This document shows positions 1 to 5,665 of a DNA stretch of 8,015 bases, piece by piece. The DNA is from a candidate division TA06 bacterium (GTDB lineage Bacteria; Hydrothermota; DG-26; E44-bin18; JADFOU01): the NCBI GenBank assembly GCA_022562655.1, contig JADFOU010000085.1, positions 1 to 8,015 on the forward strand, given 5' to 3'. The position numbers were made by a program, and so were the translations under genes. Every line of letters begins with the position of its first letter. Within the stretch, counting starts at the first letter, position 1. Below the pieces are notes generated by a model. It searched no databases and was not told where the DNA came from. It saw nothing but the letters and a program-made list of their open reading frames with translations.

Positions 1-50
1 TTTCTGGCGACTGTCCGGATGTTCTCCAAATACCCTTTATTATTCATCAT
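1..50 (-). CDS. 5' end of an unidentified gene (partial)
   Basis: Only the first 16 codons are in the window, reading MMNNKGYLENIRTVAR; the frame stays open to the left edge. The reason to call it is a strong ribosome site, GGAGG (60-56 on the - strand), 5 nt before the ATG at 50 and 8 nt before a second ATG at 47. A third in-frame ATG at 62 would overlap the ribosome site and has none of its own, so it is less likely. The peptide is too short to assign a family. It reads away from the division cluster and is separated from the next - strand gene by a terminator, so it probably has its own promoter, which I could not identify. Confidence 0.5.
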   Translation of the reverse strand, partial: MMNNKGYLENIRTVAR

Positions 51-764
51 GACTTCCTCCATTCGTTTCTGGTAATCTTGTTTTATGAGTTTACTAGAAA
101 TCCTTTCTTCGCTTTACCCTTACTCTTATCAAAAACCATACCACGACCCCTTGAAATTATCTAAGTGTTTAATATTCTTGAAGTTATAAAAATAGTGAGA
201 AGAGGGCTAAAGAGAGACCCGGAGGGTTTTCTGTTGACTTTTGCCCCACGAAATTCTCGGGTTTTTGAGGGTAAAGTATAACTCCTTAAATTACAGTTTC
301 TTAGGTTAAATTCAAACCTGTGTTAATTTCATGACACCCCTCTCCAAATTCGGGCAGAATGCACCAATTTTATTTTTGACACAGGTTCTCAAAGTTTACC
401 CCTTTATTTTTTTCTTGGGAAACTCAAAAAGTTGGGTTAGGAAGATGAACTGGGGCGGAGTTTCGACCTTCCAAAGGCAGAAGTAGGGGATTTAGACTCA
501 GAATTAAGATTCGATGTTTGACAGAGTTGTCCAATGATGATGAAAGGGTTAAACTGCAGTCATTTCGGGGATTTTTTGGGATAAGCAGGCACTCTACAGG
601 GTCGAAGTTCAGGGAGAGAAGGAATTTTGGATAGATAGCCTGGAGCATTTGGTCCAGAGAGAGGTCGGTGTCTGAGGCAGAGTACTATAAATGGGTAGAG
701 AAGTTAAATTTGAAAAGCAACATCAATTCTTTCTATCGTCTCTTTTCTTCTGTCCCCTTATCTT
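51..764. other. gene-free stretch with one inverted repeat
   Basis: I see no convincing gene here. The only sizeable open frame (424-648, - strand, 74 aa) has no ribosome site and a composition unlike the real genes. The stretch is AT-rich at its left and includes an inverted repeat (315-387) listed separately. No tRNA, rRNA or CRISPR pattern was seen. It could be decayed mobile DNA, but no transposase motif is readable. Confidence 0.5.
315..387. repeat. 12-bp inverted repeat, 49-nt loop
   Basis: The arms AACCTGTGTTAA (315-326) and TTGACACAGGTT (376-387) pair over 12 bp with one G-T pair. They could be the ends of a very small mobile element or two surviving terminal repeats of a decayed one, or a long-looped hairpin in the leader of the - strand gene at 1-50. 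The left arm also encodes most of a six-codon - strand reading frame (332-312, MKLTQV then stop) preceded by a GGAG-type ribosome site. No transposase is visible and no target duplication is obvious. Confidence 0.45.
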
Positions 765-802
765 AAAAAAACCCTTACCATAGTCGGTATATGGTAAGGG
801 TT
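765..802 (-). terminator. intrinsic terminator of the 109-aa gene
   Basis: Positions 770-782 and 790-802 form a perfect 13-bp stem (AACCCTTACCATA and its complement) with a 7-nt loop. On the - strand the stem is followed directly by a run of seven T (771-765), the classic Rho-independent layout. On the + strand no T-run follows, so it acts on - strand transcription. It begins 26 bp after the stop of the gene at 828-1157 and is good independent support that this gene is transcribed. Confidence 0.85.
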
Positions 803-827
803 CGGTGTGAGAAGGGGAACTGCCGGT

Positions 828-1157
828 CTAACAAAAACAGGCCGACATCTTCTCAATCTTTTTACCCCACCAGTTCCTTGCGATCTCTGCAAACTCCCAG
901 TCCATCAGATCGTCGCTCATTTCGAAATATTTCATATCGAAAGTCCCCTTCCTCCTCTTCTCATCGACCTTCTGGATGAGGTTGGGATAATCCATGCCAT
1001 ACTTCCTTGTAAACTTGAGGCAGGCGATCTCTGAGGCATCCTTTTTGGAATGGGCGATTAATAGAAAGAAATCTATCCCTTCCTTGTGATTTAGCTTCAG
1101 GTAGTCCAGATCTACAATGGATGGAATCTTCTGAGAAACTCTCCCTTCTACTTCCAT
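828..1157 (-). CDS. small protein of unknown function, 109 aa
   Basis: I do not recognise the family. The start at 1157 is chosen over the longer frame from 1187 because AAGGAGGA (1168-1161) sits just before it, 3 nt from the ATG. The protein is charged and soluble looking, without a signal peptide or membrane segment. Visible landmarks are an N-terminal segment rich in I, V, D and L (11-34, including FFLLIAHSKKD around 30-40), a basic and aromatic middle (RKYGMDYPNL, 51-60; KVDEKRRKG, 63-71), an acidic, aromatic part (DMKYFEMSDDLMDWEF, 74-89) and a tail with NWWGKK (95-100) and two cysteines (CFC, 107-109). It stands alone, transcribed away from the division cluster, with its own terminator. 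Ribosome site, terminator and natural amino-acid make-up suggest a real, narrowly distributed gene. Confidence 0.65.
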   Translation of the reverse strand: MEVEGRVSQKIPSIVDLDYLKLNHKEGIDFFLLIAHSKKDASEIACLKFTRKYGMDYPNLIQKVDEKRRKGTFDMKYFEMSDDLMDWEFAEIARNWWGKKIEKMSACFC

Positions 1158-1234
1158 TTTTCCTCCTTCTTGATGAGGTGTCTTCATTGGACTCTTCTAA
1201 GACTTTACTGCAGTCGTTTGTTTTCTTCTGCAAT

Positions 1235-1240
1235 ATTATA
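1235..1240 (-). promoter_or_regulatory. possible -10 box for the 109-aa gene
   Basis: The - strand reads TATAAT, a perfect -10 hexamer, 78 bp upstream of the start at 1157. The best -35-like match (TTGAGG, 1266-1261) is 20 bp away, longer than the usual 16-18, so this is a weak call based mainly on the -10 box and its position. Confidence 0.3.
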
Positions 1241-1553
1241 AATCAAAAACTGTGCCACACCCTCAAATTCCCATTGAATTCTGCTGGAAACGTTCGCCCG
1301 ATTCTTAAGGTATAGGCAGAACAGGCCTATCTCTTTGAAAGAAAGGAGTTTTCCGGTATCAAGCGGAGCTACTTTTCTATCGAGTGGACCTCTCTGTCTC
1401 CATTATTGTCAGGGAGTGCAACAAAATAGAAGAGTTAAAGTGTGAAACACGCAATAAAATATGACAGGTACTTTTGCGTTATTCAATCTTTATGAGGAGT
1501 TTCACGGAGAGTCTACGGGTCTTCCTGTGAGGGAGAGAAGGGGCGATACAGGG

Positions 1554-1581
1554 GGATGCTCGAGGAGAATGAAGAGCATCC
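1554..1581 (+). repeat. 8-bp hairpin with GGA in the loop
   Basis: GGATGCTC (1554-1561) pairs perfectly with GAGCATCC (1574-1581) around a 12-nt loop, GAGGAGAATGAA. The loop displays GAGGAG, and the flanks hold many more GGA triplets. It could be part of a non-coding RNA ending at the hairpin at 1613-1688; no start of such an RNA is evident. Confidence 0.4.
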
Positions 1582-1612
1582 AAAGGGAGGATTGGAGGAA
1601 TAGGGTAGGGGG

Positions 1613-1688
1613 GGCGGACCTGCCCGCCCGACCCAGCCCGAGGGGTGAGGCAGGGAGGATCCGGGCTTGGGTGTGTCCGCCATTTTTT
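1613..1688 (+). terminator. GC-rich hairpin with T-run, terminator-like
   Basis: GGCGGAC (1613-1619) pairs with GTCCGCC (1675-1681), and inside it ACCCAGCCCG (1631-1640) pairs with 1662-1672 with one bulged base. The outer stem is followed by one A and then six T (1683-1688). This fits a + strand intrinsic terminator, though the loop is long and no + strand gene lies upstream for it to serve. It may insulate the mraZ promoter, end a non-coding RNA, or be a dispersed GC-rich palindromic repeat that happens to precede Ts. Confidence 0.5.
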
Positions 1689-1758
1689 CTTGAATGGATA
1701 ACCCATCCGAATAGAAGAAGCAGTTTTTGAAATAAGCTGGAGACGCAGGTGGTATCTC

Positions 1759-1788
1759 AAGAAAAAATCTTGGGATTTTTTCTTTTTT
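1759..1788 (+). repeat. AT-rich hairpin next to the mraZ promoter
   Basis: AAGAAAAAATC (1759-1769) pairs perfectly with GATTTTTTCTT (1774-1784) over 11 bp with a TTGG loop, and further Ts follow to 1788. The stem is weak because it is almost all A-T. It could be a second, weaker terminator behind the one at 1613-1688, or act as an A/T-rich element just upstream of the -35 box at 1792. Confidence 0.45.
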
Positions 1789-1791
1789 CCC

Positions 1792-1820
1792 TTGACAAAT
1801 CCCACCAAAACCTCTAAAAT
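1792..1820 (+). promoter_or_regulatory. sigma-70 promoter of the mraZ cluster
   Basis: TTGACA (1792-1797) is a perfect -35 hexamer and TAAAAT (1815-1820) matches five of six -10 positions; the spacer is 17 bp, the optimum. Transcription should start near 1827, giving a leader of about 187 nt before mraZ. No other good promoter was seen between here and murF, so it probably drives the whole cluster. Confidence 0.8.
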
Positions 1821-1830
1821 TTCATTCCTG

Positions 1831-1855
1831 TGGGGAAAAGTGGGAAAAGGTGGGG
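1831..1855 (+). promoter_or_regulatory. MraZ operator: three TGGGN boxes
   Basis: TGGGG, TGGGA and TGGGG begin at 1831, 1841 and 1851, separated by exactly 5 nt each, so they face the same side of the helix. This is the arrangement known for Escherichia coli MraZ, which binds TGGGN direct repeats with 5-nt spacers near its own promoter and represses it. Here the boxes start about 4 bp after the expected transcription start, so bound MraZ would block polymerase leaving the promoter. With mraZ as the first gene, autoregulation is the natural reading. Confidence 0.85.
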
Positions 1856-1987
1856 AATTTAGGATCTTCATGAGGTTCTAATTCCCCCATGAGGATTTTT
1901 ATCTATTTTCCTACTTGGGGGGTTGGGTTGTGATGCAACTCCCATAGTTCGGAATTTTTTTGGAAATTGGATCCGCCTTAAGCGGAT
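1851..1987 (+). promoter_or_regulatory. mraZ leader with two possible hairpins
   Basis: TGGGGAATT (1851-1859) can pair with AATTCCCCCA (1880-1889) with one extra C, and ATCCGC (1971-1976) pairs with GCGGAT (1982-1987) around CTTAA. CATGAGG is also repeated at 1869-1875 and 1888-1894. The first hairpin overlaps the third MraZ box. No T-run follows either stem and no known riboswitch is recognised, so a role in attenuation is only a possibility. Confidence 0.3.
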
Positions 1988-2013
1988 TGAAAATTAGGAT
2001 TTGAGGTTCAAGG

Positions 2014-2451
2014 ATGACTTATCAGGGAACCTATCGATATTCGATTGATAATAAAGGGCGGTTATCCGTTCCGGCGAAGTTTCGGAAGACCCTCCTTCCG
2101 GAAGCCAATGGGACCTTTGTCGTGACCAAGGGGTTCGATCAGTGCCTCTCGGTCTATACCCTGGATGAGTGGCTTAAGTTCGAAGAGAAACTCCAGCAGC
2201 TTCCGAATACGAAAAAGAGTTCCCGGAATGTGGTCCGATGGTTTACCGCCAATGCGGAACGACTGGAGGTGGACAACCAGGGAAGGATCAAGATCCCCCA
2301 GCATCTTTTAGAATACGCAGGCCTGAAGAAGGAGGCGACCATTATCGGTGCCCTGGATCGAATTGAAATCTGGGACCCAGAGACCTATAAGGCAAATGCC
2401 GAGGAAGTCTCTTCAACGATCGAGGAAGACCTGGAATCGTTAGACTTTTAA
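2014..2451 (+). CDS. mraZ: transcriptional regulator MraZ
   Basis: MraZ is the DNA-binding regulator that opens dcw clusters; in Escherichia coli it represses its own cluster and can affect other genes. The protein is 145 aa, close to the usual 140-152. It holds two SpoVT-AbrB type half-domains, each with the family's DxxxR signature: D12 to R16 (SIDNKGRLSVP) and D87 to R91 (VDNQGRIKIP). The second is followed by the typical IPQHLLEYAGL segment. The start at 2014 has GAGG (2003-2006) 7 nt upstream and gives the conserved short N-terminus before YSIDNKGR. Family members form rings that contact several TGGGN boxes at once, and three such boxes lie in its own promoter region at 1831-1855. It is followed after 67 bp by rsmH, a gap filled by a repeat array rather than a normal short spacer. 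Confidence 0.95.
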   Translation: MTYQGTYRYSIDNKGRLSVPAKFRKTLLPEANGTFVVTKGFDQCLSVYTLDEWLKFEEKLQQLPNTKKSSRNVVRWFTANAERLEVDNQGRIKIPQHLLEYAGLKKEATIIGALDRIEIWDPETYKANAEEVSSTIEEDLESLDF

Positions 2452-2453
2452 GG

Positions 2454-2514
2454 ACAGTAGCAGTTGGCAGTCGCAGTGGCAGTAACTGCAACTGCTGAGT
2501 GCTACTGCCACTGG
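2454..2514. repeat. degenerate nGCAGT array and 11-bp hairpin
   Basis: The spacer between mraZ and rsmH is built from 6-7 bp units ending in CAGT (GACAGT, AGCAGT, TGGCAGT, CGCAGT, GGCAGT) followed by inverted ACTGC units. CAGTGGCAGTA (2474-2484) pairs perfectly with TACTGCCACTG (2503-2513), an 11-bp stem ending 5 nt before the rsmH start. Related sequence follows rsmH (3459-3490) and ends murE (7258-7300). Short tandem heptamer-type repeats of this sort are known from cyanobacteria (STRR sequences); whether this is an equivalent family cannot be told from one window. Confidence 0.7.
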
Positions 2515-2518
2515 ATTT

Positions 2519-3463
2519 ATGACACATGTCCCGGTTCTCATGATGGAGGTGATCAAGCTTCTTGAGGTAAAATCAGAAGGCATCTATGTGGATGCTACCC
2601 TCGGTGGGGGTGGACATGCCCAAGCCATCTTAGAAGCCTCCGGTCCAGGGGGTAAACTGATCGGGTTGGACTGGGATCTGGAGGCGATTCAATTTTCTGA
2701 GAGGCGCCTCAAGCCTTACAGTGAACGCGTAAGACTCTTTCAAACCTCCTTTCTTGAAATCGAGAAAGTCCTCGAAGAATGTCAGGATTGGATCCCAGGA
2801 GAAGGTTCACAGGCAGGCCCGATTCGTGCAGGGATGTCTGTGACACCCGGGGGGGTGGATGGGATTTTATTCGATCTGGGGGTCTCCTCTTTTCAGATTG
2901 AACTTCCGGAAAGGGGGTTCAGTTATCGGAAAGAGGGACCCTTAGATATGCGGATGGATCGGAGACTCAAAAGGACGGCTCGTGATCTGGTCAATCACTC
3001 TTCCGTTGAGACCCTCAGCGGTATTCTGAGAACCTTTGGGGAGGAACGGTTTGCGAAGAGGATAGCCAATACGATTGATCGGGAACGGAGGAAAAGCCCG
3101 ATTGAAGGGACGTTGGAGCTTGCAGAGATCGTCCGATCTGCCGTACCCAGACCCAAGGCCCACAAATCCATTGCCCGGGTCTTTCAGGCCATTAGGATCT
3201 TTGTCAATCAAGAATTGGACCAGTTGCGAGTTGGACTGGAGAGGGCTTTTGAATTCTTAAGACCGGCAAGAAGAATCGGGGTGATTTCTTATCACTCCCT
3301 GGAGGACCGGATTGTCAAGGGAATCTTTCGAACACTTGAGGAGGAGGGGAGGATGAGGTGGGTGACGAAAAAGGTGGTAAAACCGACGTCATCGGAGATC
3401 GAAAGAAATCGGAGGGCGAGAGGGGCTAAACTTCGAGTCGGAGAGAAGGTTCAACTAAAGTAG
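2519..3463 (+). CDS. rsmH: 16S rRNA (cytosine-1402-N4)-methyltransferase RsmH
   Basis: RsmH (formerly MraW) uses S-adenosylmethionine to methylate N4 of C1402 in 16S rRNA, in the ribosomal P site. The 314-aa protein shows the family in order: HVPVL start (3-7), SAM-binding DATLGGGGH (25-33), the acidic GLDWD turn (49-53), DGILFDLGVSS (114-124), GPLDMRMD (140-147), GEERFAKRIA (174-183), FQAIRIFVNQEL (222-233), SYHSLEDRIVK (257-267) and a C-terminal NRRARGAKLR (297-306), where most relatives have NPRARSAKLR. About 19 extra residues seem to lie between strand LFQTSFLEI (73-81) and DGILFD, around 89-111; the DNA there forms a hairpin. The ATG at 2519 gives the expected N-terminus, but only a weak GGA 3 nt upstream serves as ribosome site, and the 11-bp hairpin of the spacer repeat ends right before it. 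Confidence 0.95.
   Translation: MTHVPVLMMEVIKLLEVKSEGIYVDATLGGGGHAQAILEASGPGGKLIGLDWDLEAIQFSERRLKPYSERVRLFQTSFLEIEKVLEECQDWIPGEGSQAGPIRAGMSVTPGGVDGILFDLGVSSFQIELPERGFSYRKEGPLDMRMDRRLKRTARDLVNHSSVETLSGILRTFGEERFAKRIANTIDRERRKSPIEGTLELAEIVRSAVPRPKAHKSIARVFQAIRIFVNQELDQLRVGLERAFEFLRPARRIGVISYHSLEDRIVKGIFRTLEEEGRMRWVTKKVVKPTSSEIERNRRARGAKLRVGEKVQLK
2783..2851. repeat. hairpin-bearing apparent insertion inside rsmH
   Basis: This codes for residues 89-111 of RsmH, a glycine and proline rich stretch not expected between the conserved blocks on either side. Its centre holds an inverted repeat: TCACAGGCA (2807-2815) pairs with TGTCTGTGA (2835-2843) over 9 bp with one G-T pair and a 19-nt loop. The length and fold suggest a small palindromic element that inserted in frame, but the outer limits are estimated from remembered family sequences. 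Confidence 0.5.
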
Positions 3464-3490
3464 CAGTGGCAGGAGCGCTGTGGCAGTCAA
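3459..3490. repeat. second nGCAGT-type repeat, at the rsmH stop
   Basis: The sequence AGTAGCAGTGGCAG begins within the last codons of rsmH, so the rsmH stop TAG (3461-3463) is part of the repeat, and GTGGCAGTC follows after a short GAGCGCT. It matches AGTAGCAGTTGGCAG in the mraZ/rsmH spacer except for one base. It fills the start of the 57-bp gap before ftsL. Confidence 0.6.
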
Positions 3491-3520
3491 TTCTTATTTG
3501 AAGTTTGAATTAATATCTTG

Positions 3521-3856
3521 ATGAACAGGAAATTTTATAGAGGAAACGAGGATCTCCGAAGGAGAAAGAAAAGGTCTTCTAAAGGAAGGAAGAACCCTTA
3601 CCGTCTCCTCCTCCTTCTTATTGTCTTTGGATTCTTCGTTTTGGGAATTGTGTGGACAAGAATCACCATTACGGAATTGACCATCCGGATAGGGGAATTG
3701 GAGAAGGAGAGAAAAGAAGTTGCTAATGAGGTGCAGAGATTGGAGTTGGATATCTCCTACCTCTCCTCCCGGAATAGGATCGAGACCCTTGCCAGGGAGA
3801 CCTTGGGGATGAGATATCCAAGACTGACGGAGGTTTCCACTCTCTATGAAAAATGA
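3521..3856 (+). CDS. ftsL: cell division protein FtsL
   Basis: FtsL is a small bitopic protein that joins FtsB and FtsQ at the division site and helps activate the FtsW-FtsI septal synthase. The 111-aa product has a very basic cytoplasmic head (1-27, with runs of R and K), one membrane segment (about 28-45, LLLLLIVFGFFVLGIVW), then a heptad-type coiled coil (about 48-85) and the family's closing RIETLARETLGMRYP (86-100). FtsL sequences are poorly conserved, so shape and position between rsmH and ftsI carry the call. The ATG at 3521 is preferred; a TTG just before it (3518) would add one residue. No clear Shine-Dalgarno site precedes either. The gene's end overlaps the ftsI start by 11 bp, so the two are probably translationally coupled. 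Confidence 0.88.
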   Translation: MNRKFYRGNEDLRRRKKRSSKGRKNPYRLLLLLIVFGFFVLGIVWTRITITELTIRIGELEKERKEVANEVQRLELDISYLSSRNRIETLARETLGMRYPRLTEVSTLYEK

Positions 3857-5570
3857 CAGATACCAATTGAGGATTGACAAGACACAATTTCCAAGTCCCA
3901 TCCGTCAAAGGGTGGTGGGATGGTTTTGCTTTCTCCTCTGGCTCCTCCTCTTATCCCGCCTCGCCTACATCCAGGTCGTGAGGGGAAGCGCTTATGGAAC
4001 TGAAGCGGAGAACCAGCACAGAGTGAAGGTCCCCCTTTTTCCAGAGCGAGGAAAGATACTGGATCGGAATGGAAGGCTATTGGCCGGGAGTCTGGAAGTC
4101 AATTCCATTTATGCCCTTCCCTCCCAGTTGAGGGATAAAGAGAAGGTGGCTCAAAAACTGGCCGCCTTGGGTCTGGGTCACTCCAAGAAGATTCTCTCTC
4201 TTCTTCAGAGGCGAAAGAGTTTTGTATGGATACGACGGGATGTCGAGAAGGAGAAAATCCTTCAGGTGAGGGAGTTAGGCTTTGAGGGAATCGGCATCGC
4301 CAAGGATCGGAGGCGATATTATCCAAGGGGAAAGTTGGCAGGGAATCTCCTGGGTTTTGTCGGTGAGGACGAGGTGGGCTTGGAAGGGGTGGAATACGAA
4401 TATGATGATCTCCTGAAAGGCGAGATGGGATGGGCGATCCTCCAACGGGGTGCAAGGGGGGGGCTCTATCCCTTCCCGGAATACCCGGACATGCCCCCTC
4501 GCCCTGGGAAGAAGATTTTTCTCACCATTGATGCAGATATCCAGTCTATCTGCGAGGAAAATCTGGAGAAGTACGTGGAGCGCTTCCATGCAAAAGGGGG
4601 ATCGATACTCTGTTTGAATCCAAAGACTGGAGAGCTTCTGGCGATGGCCAATTCTCCAGGCTATGACCCCAATCGAAATGGAAGGGGGGCTCCGGGGGTC
4701 TGGAGAAATCGAATTATCACCGATCTTTTCGAACCTGGCTCCACTTTTAAGGTGGTGATTGATGCGGCAGCGGTTGAGAAGGAAGTGGTGGAACTTGAGG
4801 AGCGCGTCGATGATGGGAGTGGTGTGATTGTCGTTTCAGGGCGAAAGATCCGGGACCCCAAGAAGCATGGACCTTATACCTTTCAACAGGCAGTCGAAAG
4901 GTCCTCAAATGCTGCAAGCGTAAGGATCGCCCATAGAGTGGGGAAAAGGGATATCTATCTATTCGCCAGGAATTTTGGATTCGGGACCCGTACGGGAATA
5001 AACCTTCCAGGGGAGGCGAATGGGGTTCTTCCTCTTCCTGAGGAATGGTCGAGTATAAGATTTGCAAATATCGCCTTGGGTCATGGACTCTCTGGCACAG
5101 TCCTCCAATTGTCCATGGCCTTCGGGGCGATTGCCAATGATGGGGTCCTCTTGGAACCCCGGATTCTTTTGGCCGTTGGGAACGCTGACAGACCTCCGGA
5201 AGTAGAACCCAGGGTCGTCCGAAGGGTGATCTCCCTGGAAACAACGAAAGTAATGAAAATCCTTCTCTCGGGGGTTGTCGAGCGAGGGACTGGAAGACTG
5301 GCGAGTCTTCCAGGTCTTCGGATCGCCGGGAAGACGGGCACCGCCCAGAAGGTATTGGAATCAGGTGGGTACAGCAATGATCGGTTGATTACCTCCTTCG
5401 TGGGGTTCTTCCCCGTGGAGAACCCTATTCTCTTGATTGCCTGCATCGTGGATGAACCGAAGGGGAATCCTTGGGGGGCAACTGTACCAGCCCCCCTCTT
5501 CCGAGAGATCACCCAGAAGATCGTCCATCTCTCTTCCTATCAACCCCTCCTCTTGGCGAGAATGAAGTGA
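3846..5570 (+). CDS. ftsI: septal peptidoglycan transpeptidase FtsI (PBP3)
   Basis: FtsI is the class B penicillin-binding protein that cross-links septal peptidoglycan with FtsW, the target of many beta-lactams. The 574-aa protein has a short cytoplasmic head, one membrane anchor (about 23-41), a pedestal domain beginning with the RGKILDRNG box (68-76), and a C-terminal transpeptidase domain. The catalytic motifs are all there: S299-T-F-K302 with the active serine in EPGSTFK, S353-S-N355, and K496-T-G-T499. FANIALGHGLSGTVLQL (406-422) is also typical. It ends soon after the transpeptidase fold, with no PASTA domains, unlike SpoVD or PBP2x. Start: ATG at 3846 inside the ftsL end, with GGAGG (3829-3833) 12 nt upstream, a little far but clear. 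No insertion is evident in this gene, in contrast to its neighbours. Confidence 0.95.
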   Translation: MKNDRYQLRIDKTQFPSPIRQRVVGWFCFLLWLLLLSRLAYIQVVRGSAYGTEAENQHRVKVPLFPERGKILDRNGRLLAGSLEVNSIYALPSQLRDKEKVAQKLAALGLGHSKKILSLLQRRKSFVWIRRDVEKEKILQVRELGFEGIGIAKDRRRYYPRGKLAGNLLGFVGEDEVGLEGVEYEYDDLLKGEMGWAILQRGARGGLYPFPEYPDMPPRPGKKIFLTIDADIQSICEENLEKYVERFHAKGGSILCLNPKTGELLAMANSPGYDPNRNGRGAPGVWRNRIITDLFEPGSTFKVVIDAAAVEKEVVELEERVDDGSGVIVVSGRKIRDPKKHGPYTFQQAVERSSNAASVRIAHRVGKRDIYLFARNFGFGTRTGINLPGEANGVLPLPEEWSSIRFANIALGHGLSGTVLQLSMAFGAIANDGVLLEPRILLAVGNADRPPEVEPRVVRRVISLETTKVMKILLSGVVERGTGRLASLPGLRIAGKTGTAQKVLESGGYSNDRLITSFVGFFPVENPILLIACIVDEPKGNPWGATVPAPLFREITQKIVHLSSYQPLLLARMK

Positions 5571-5665
5571 TTGAACCGATTCAATGAAAAATGAAAGCTA
5601 AATCCGTCTCGGGTGGAGAAATTTTGTAATGCCAATTGTTCACTTTGCATTAAATTCTATTTGCA

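Larger units (their letters stand above)
1158..1791. other. gene-free stretch with several hairpins
   Basis: No supported gene lies here. The two long frames crossing it (1461-1730 on + and 1479-1871 on -) lack ribosome sites and run through hairpins and, for the second, the mraZ promoter. The stretch holds a short 6-bp inverted repeat (ATAGGC 1312-1317 with GCCTAT 1325-1330), a GGA-rich segment (1496-1599), an 8-bp hairpin (1554-1581), a GC-rich hairpin with T-run (1613-1688) and an AT-rich hairpin (1759-1784). The right half looks like structured RNA or a transcription barrier before the division cluster. Confidence 0.5.

Noticed and set aside
424..648. 74-aa - strand open frame
   Set aside because: No ribosome site, no recognisable motif, and leucine/serine/proline-rich make-up typical of an antisense or chance frame.
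961..1233. 90-aa - strand open frame overlapping the 109-aa gene
   Set aside because: It overlaps the 109-aa gene in another frame and lacks the ribosome site and terminator context that support that gene.
1384..1464. Short + strand peptide VDLSVSIIVRECNKIEELK, reminiscent of the start of a family 2 glycosyltransferase
   Set aside because: Only 26 codons, GTG start with no good ribosome site, and no continuation of the domain in any frame; most likely chance.
1461..1730. 89-aa + strand open frame
   Set aside because: No ribosome site, and the frame runs through the GC-rich hairpin and T-run at 1613-1688; composition is unlike the neighbouring genes.
1479..1871. 130-aa - strand open frame
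   Set aside because: It covers the mraZ promoter and operator on the opposite strand and is proline and serine rich from GC-rich hairpin DNA; no ribosome site.
1889..1933. 14-codon frame MRIFIYFPTWGVGL in the mraZ leader as a leader peptide
   Set aside because: No Shine-Dalgarno site before its ATG and no terminator/antiterminator pair after it.
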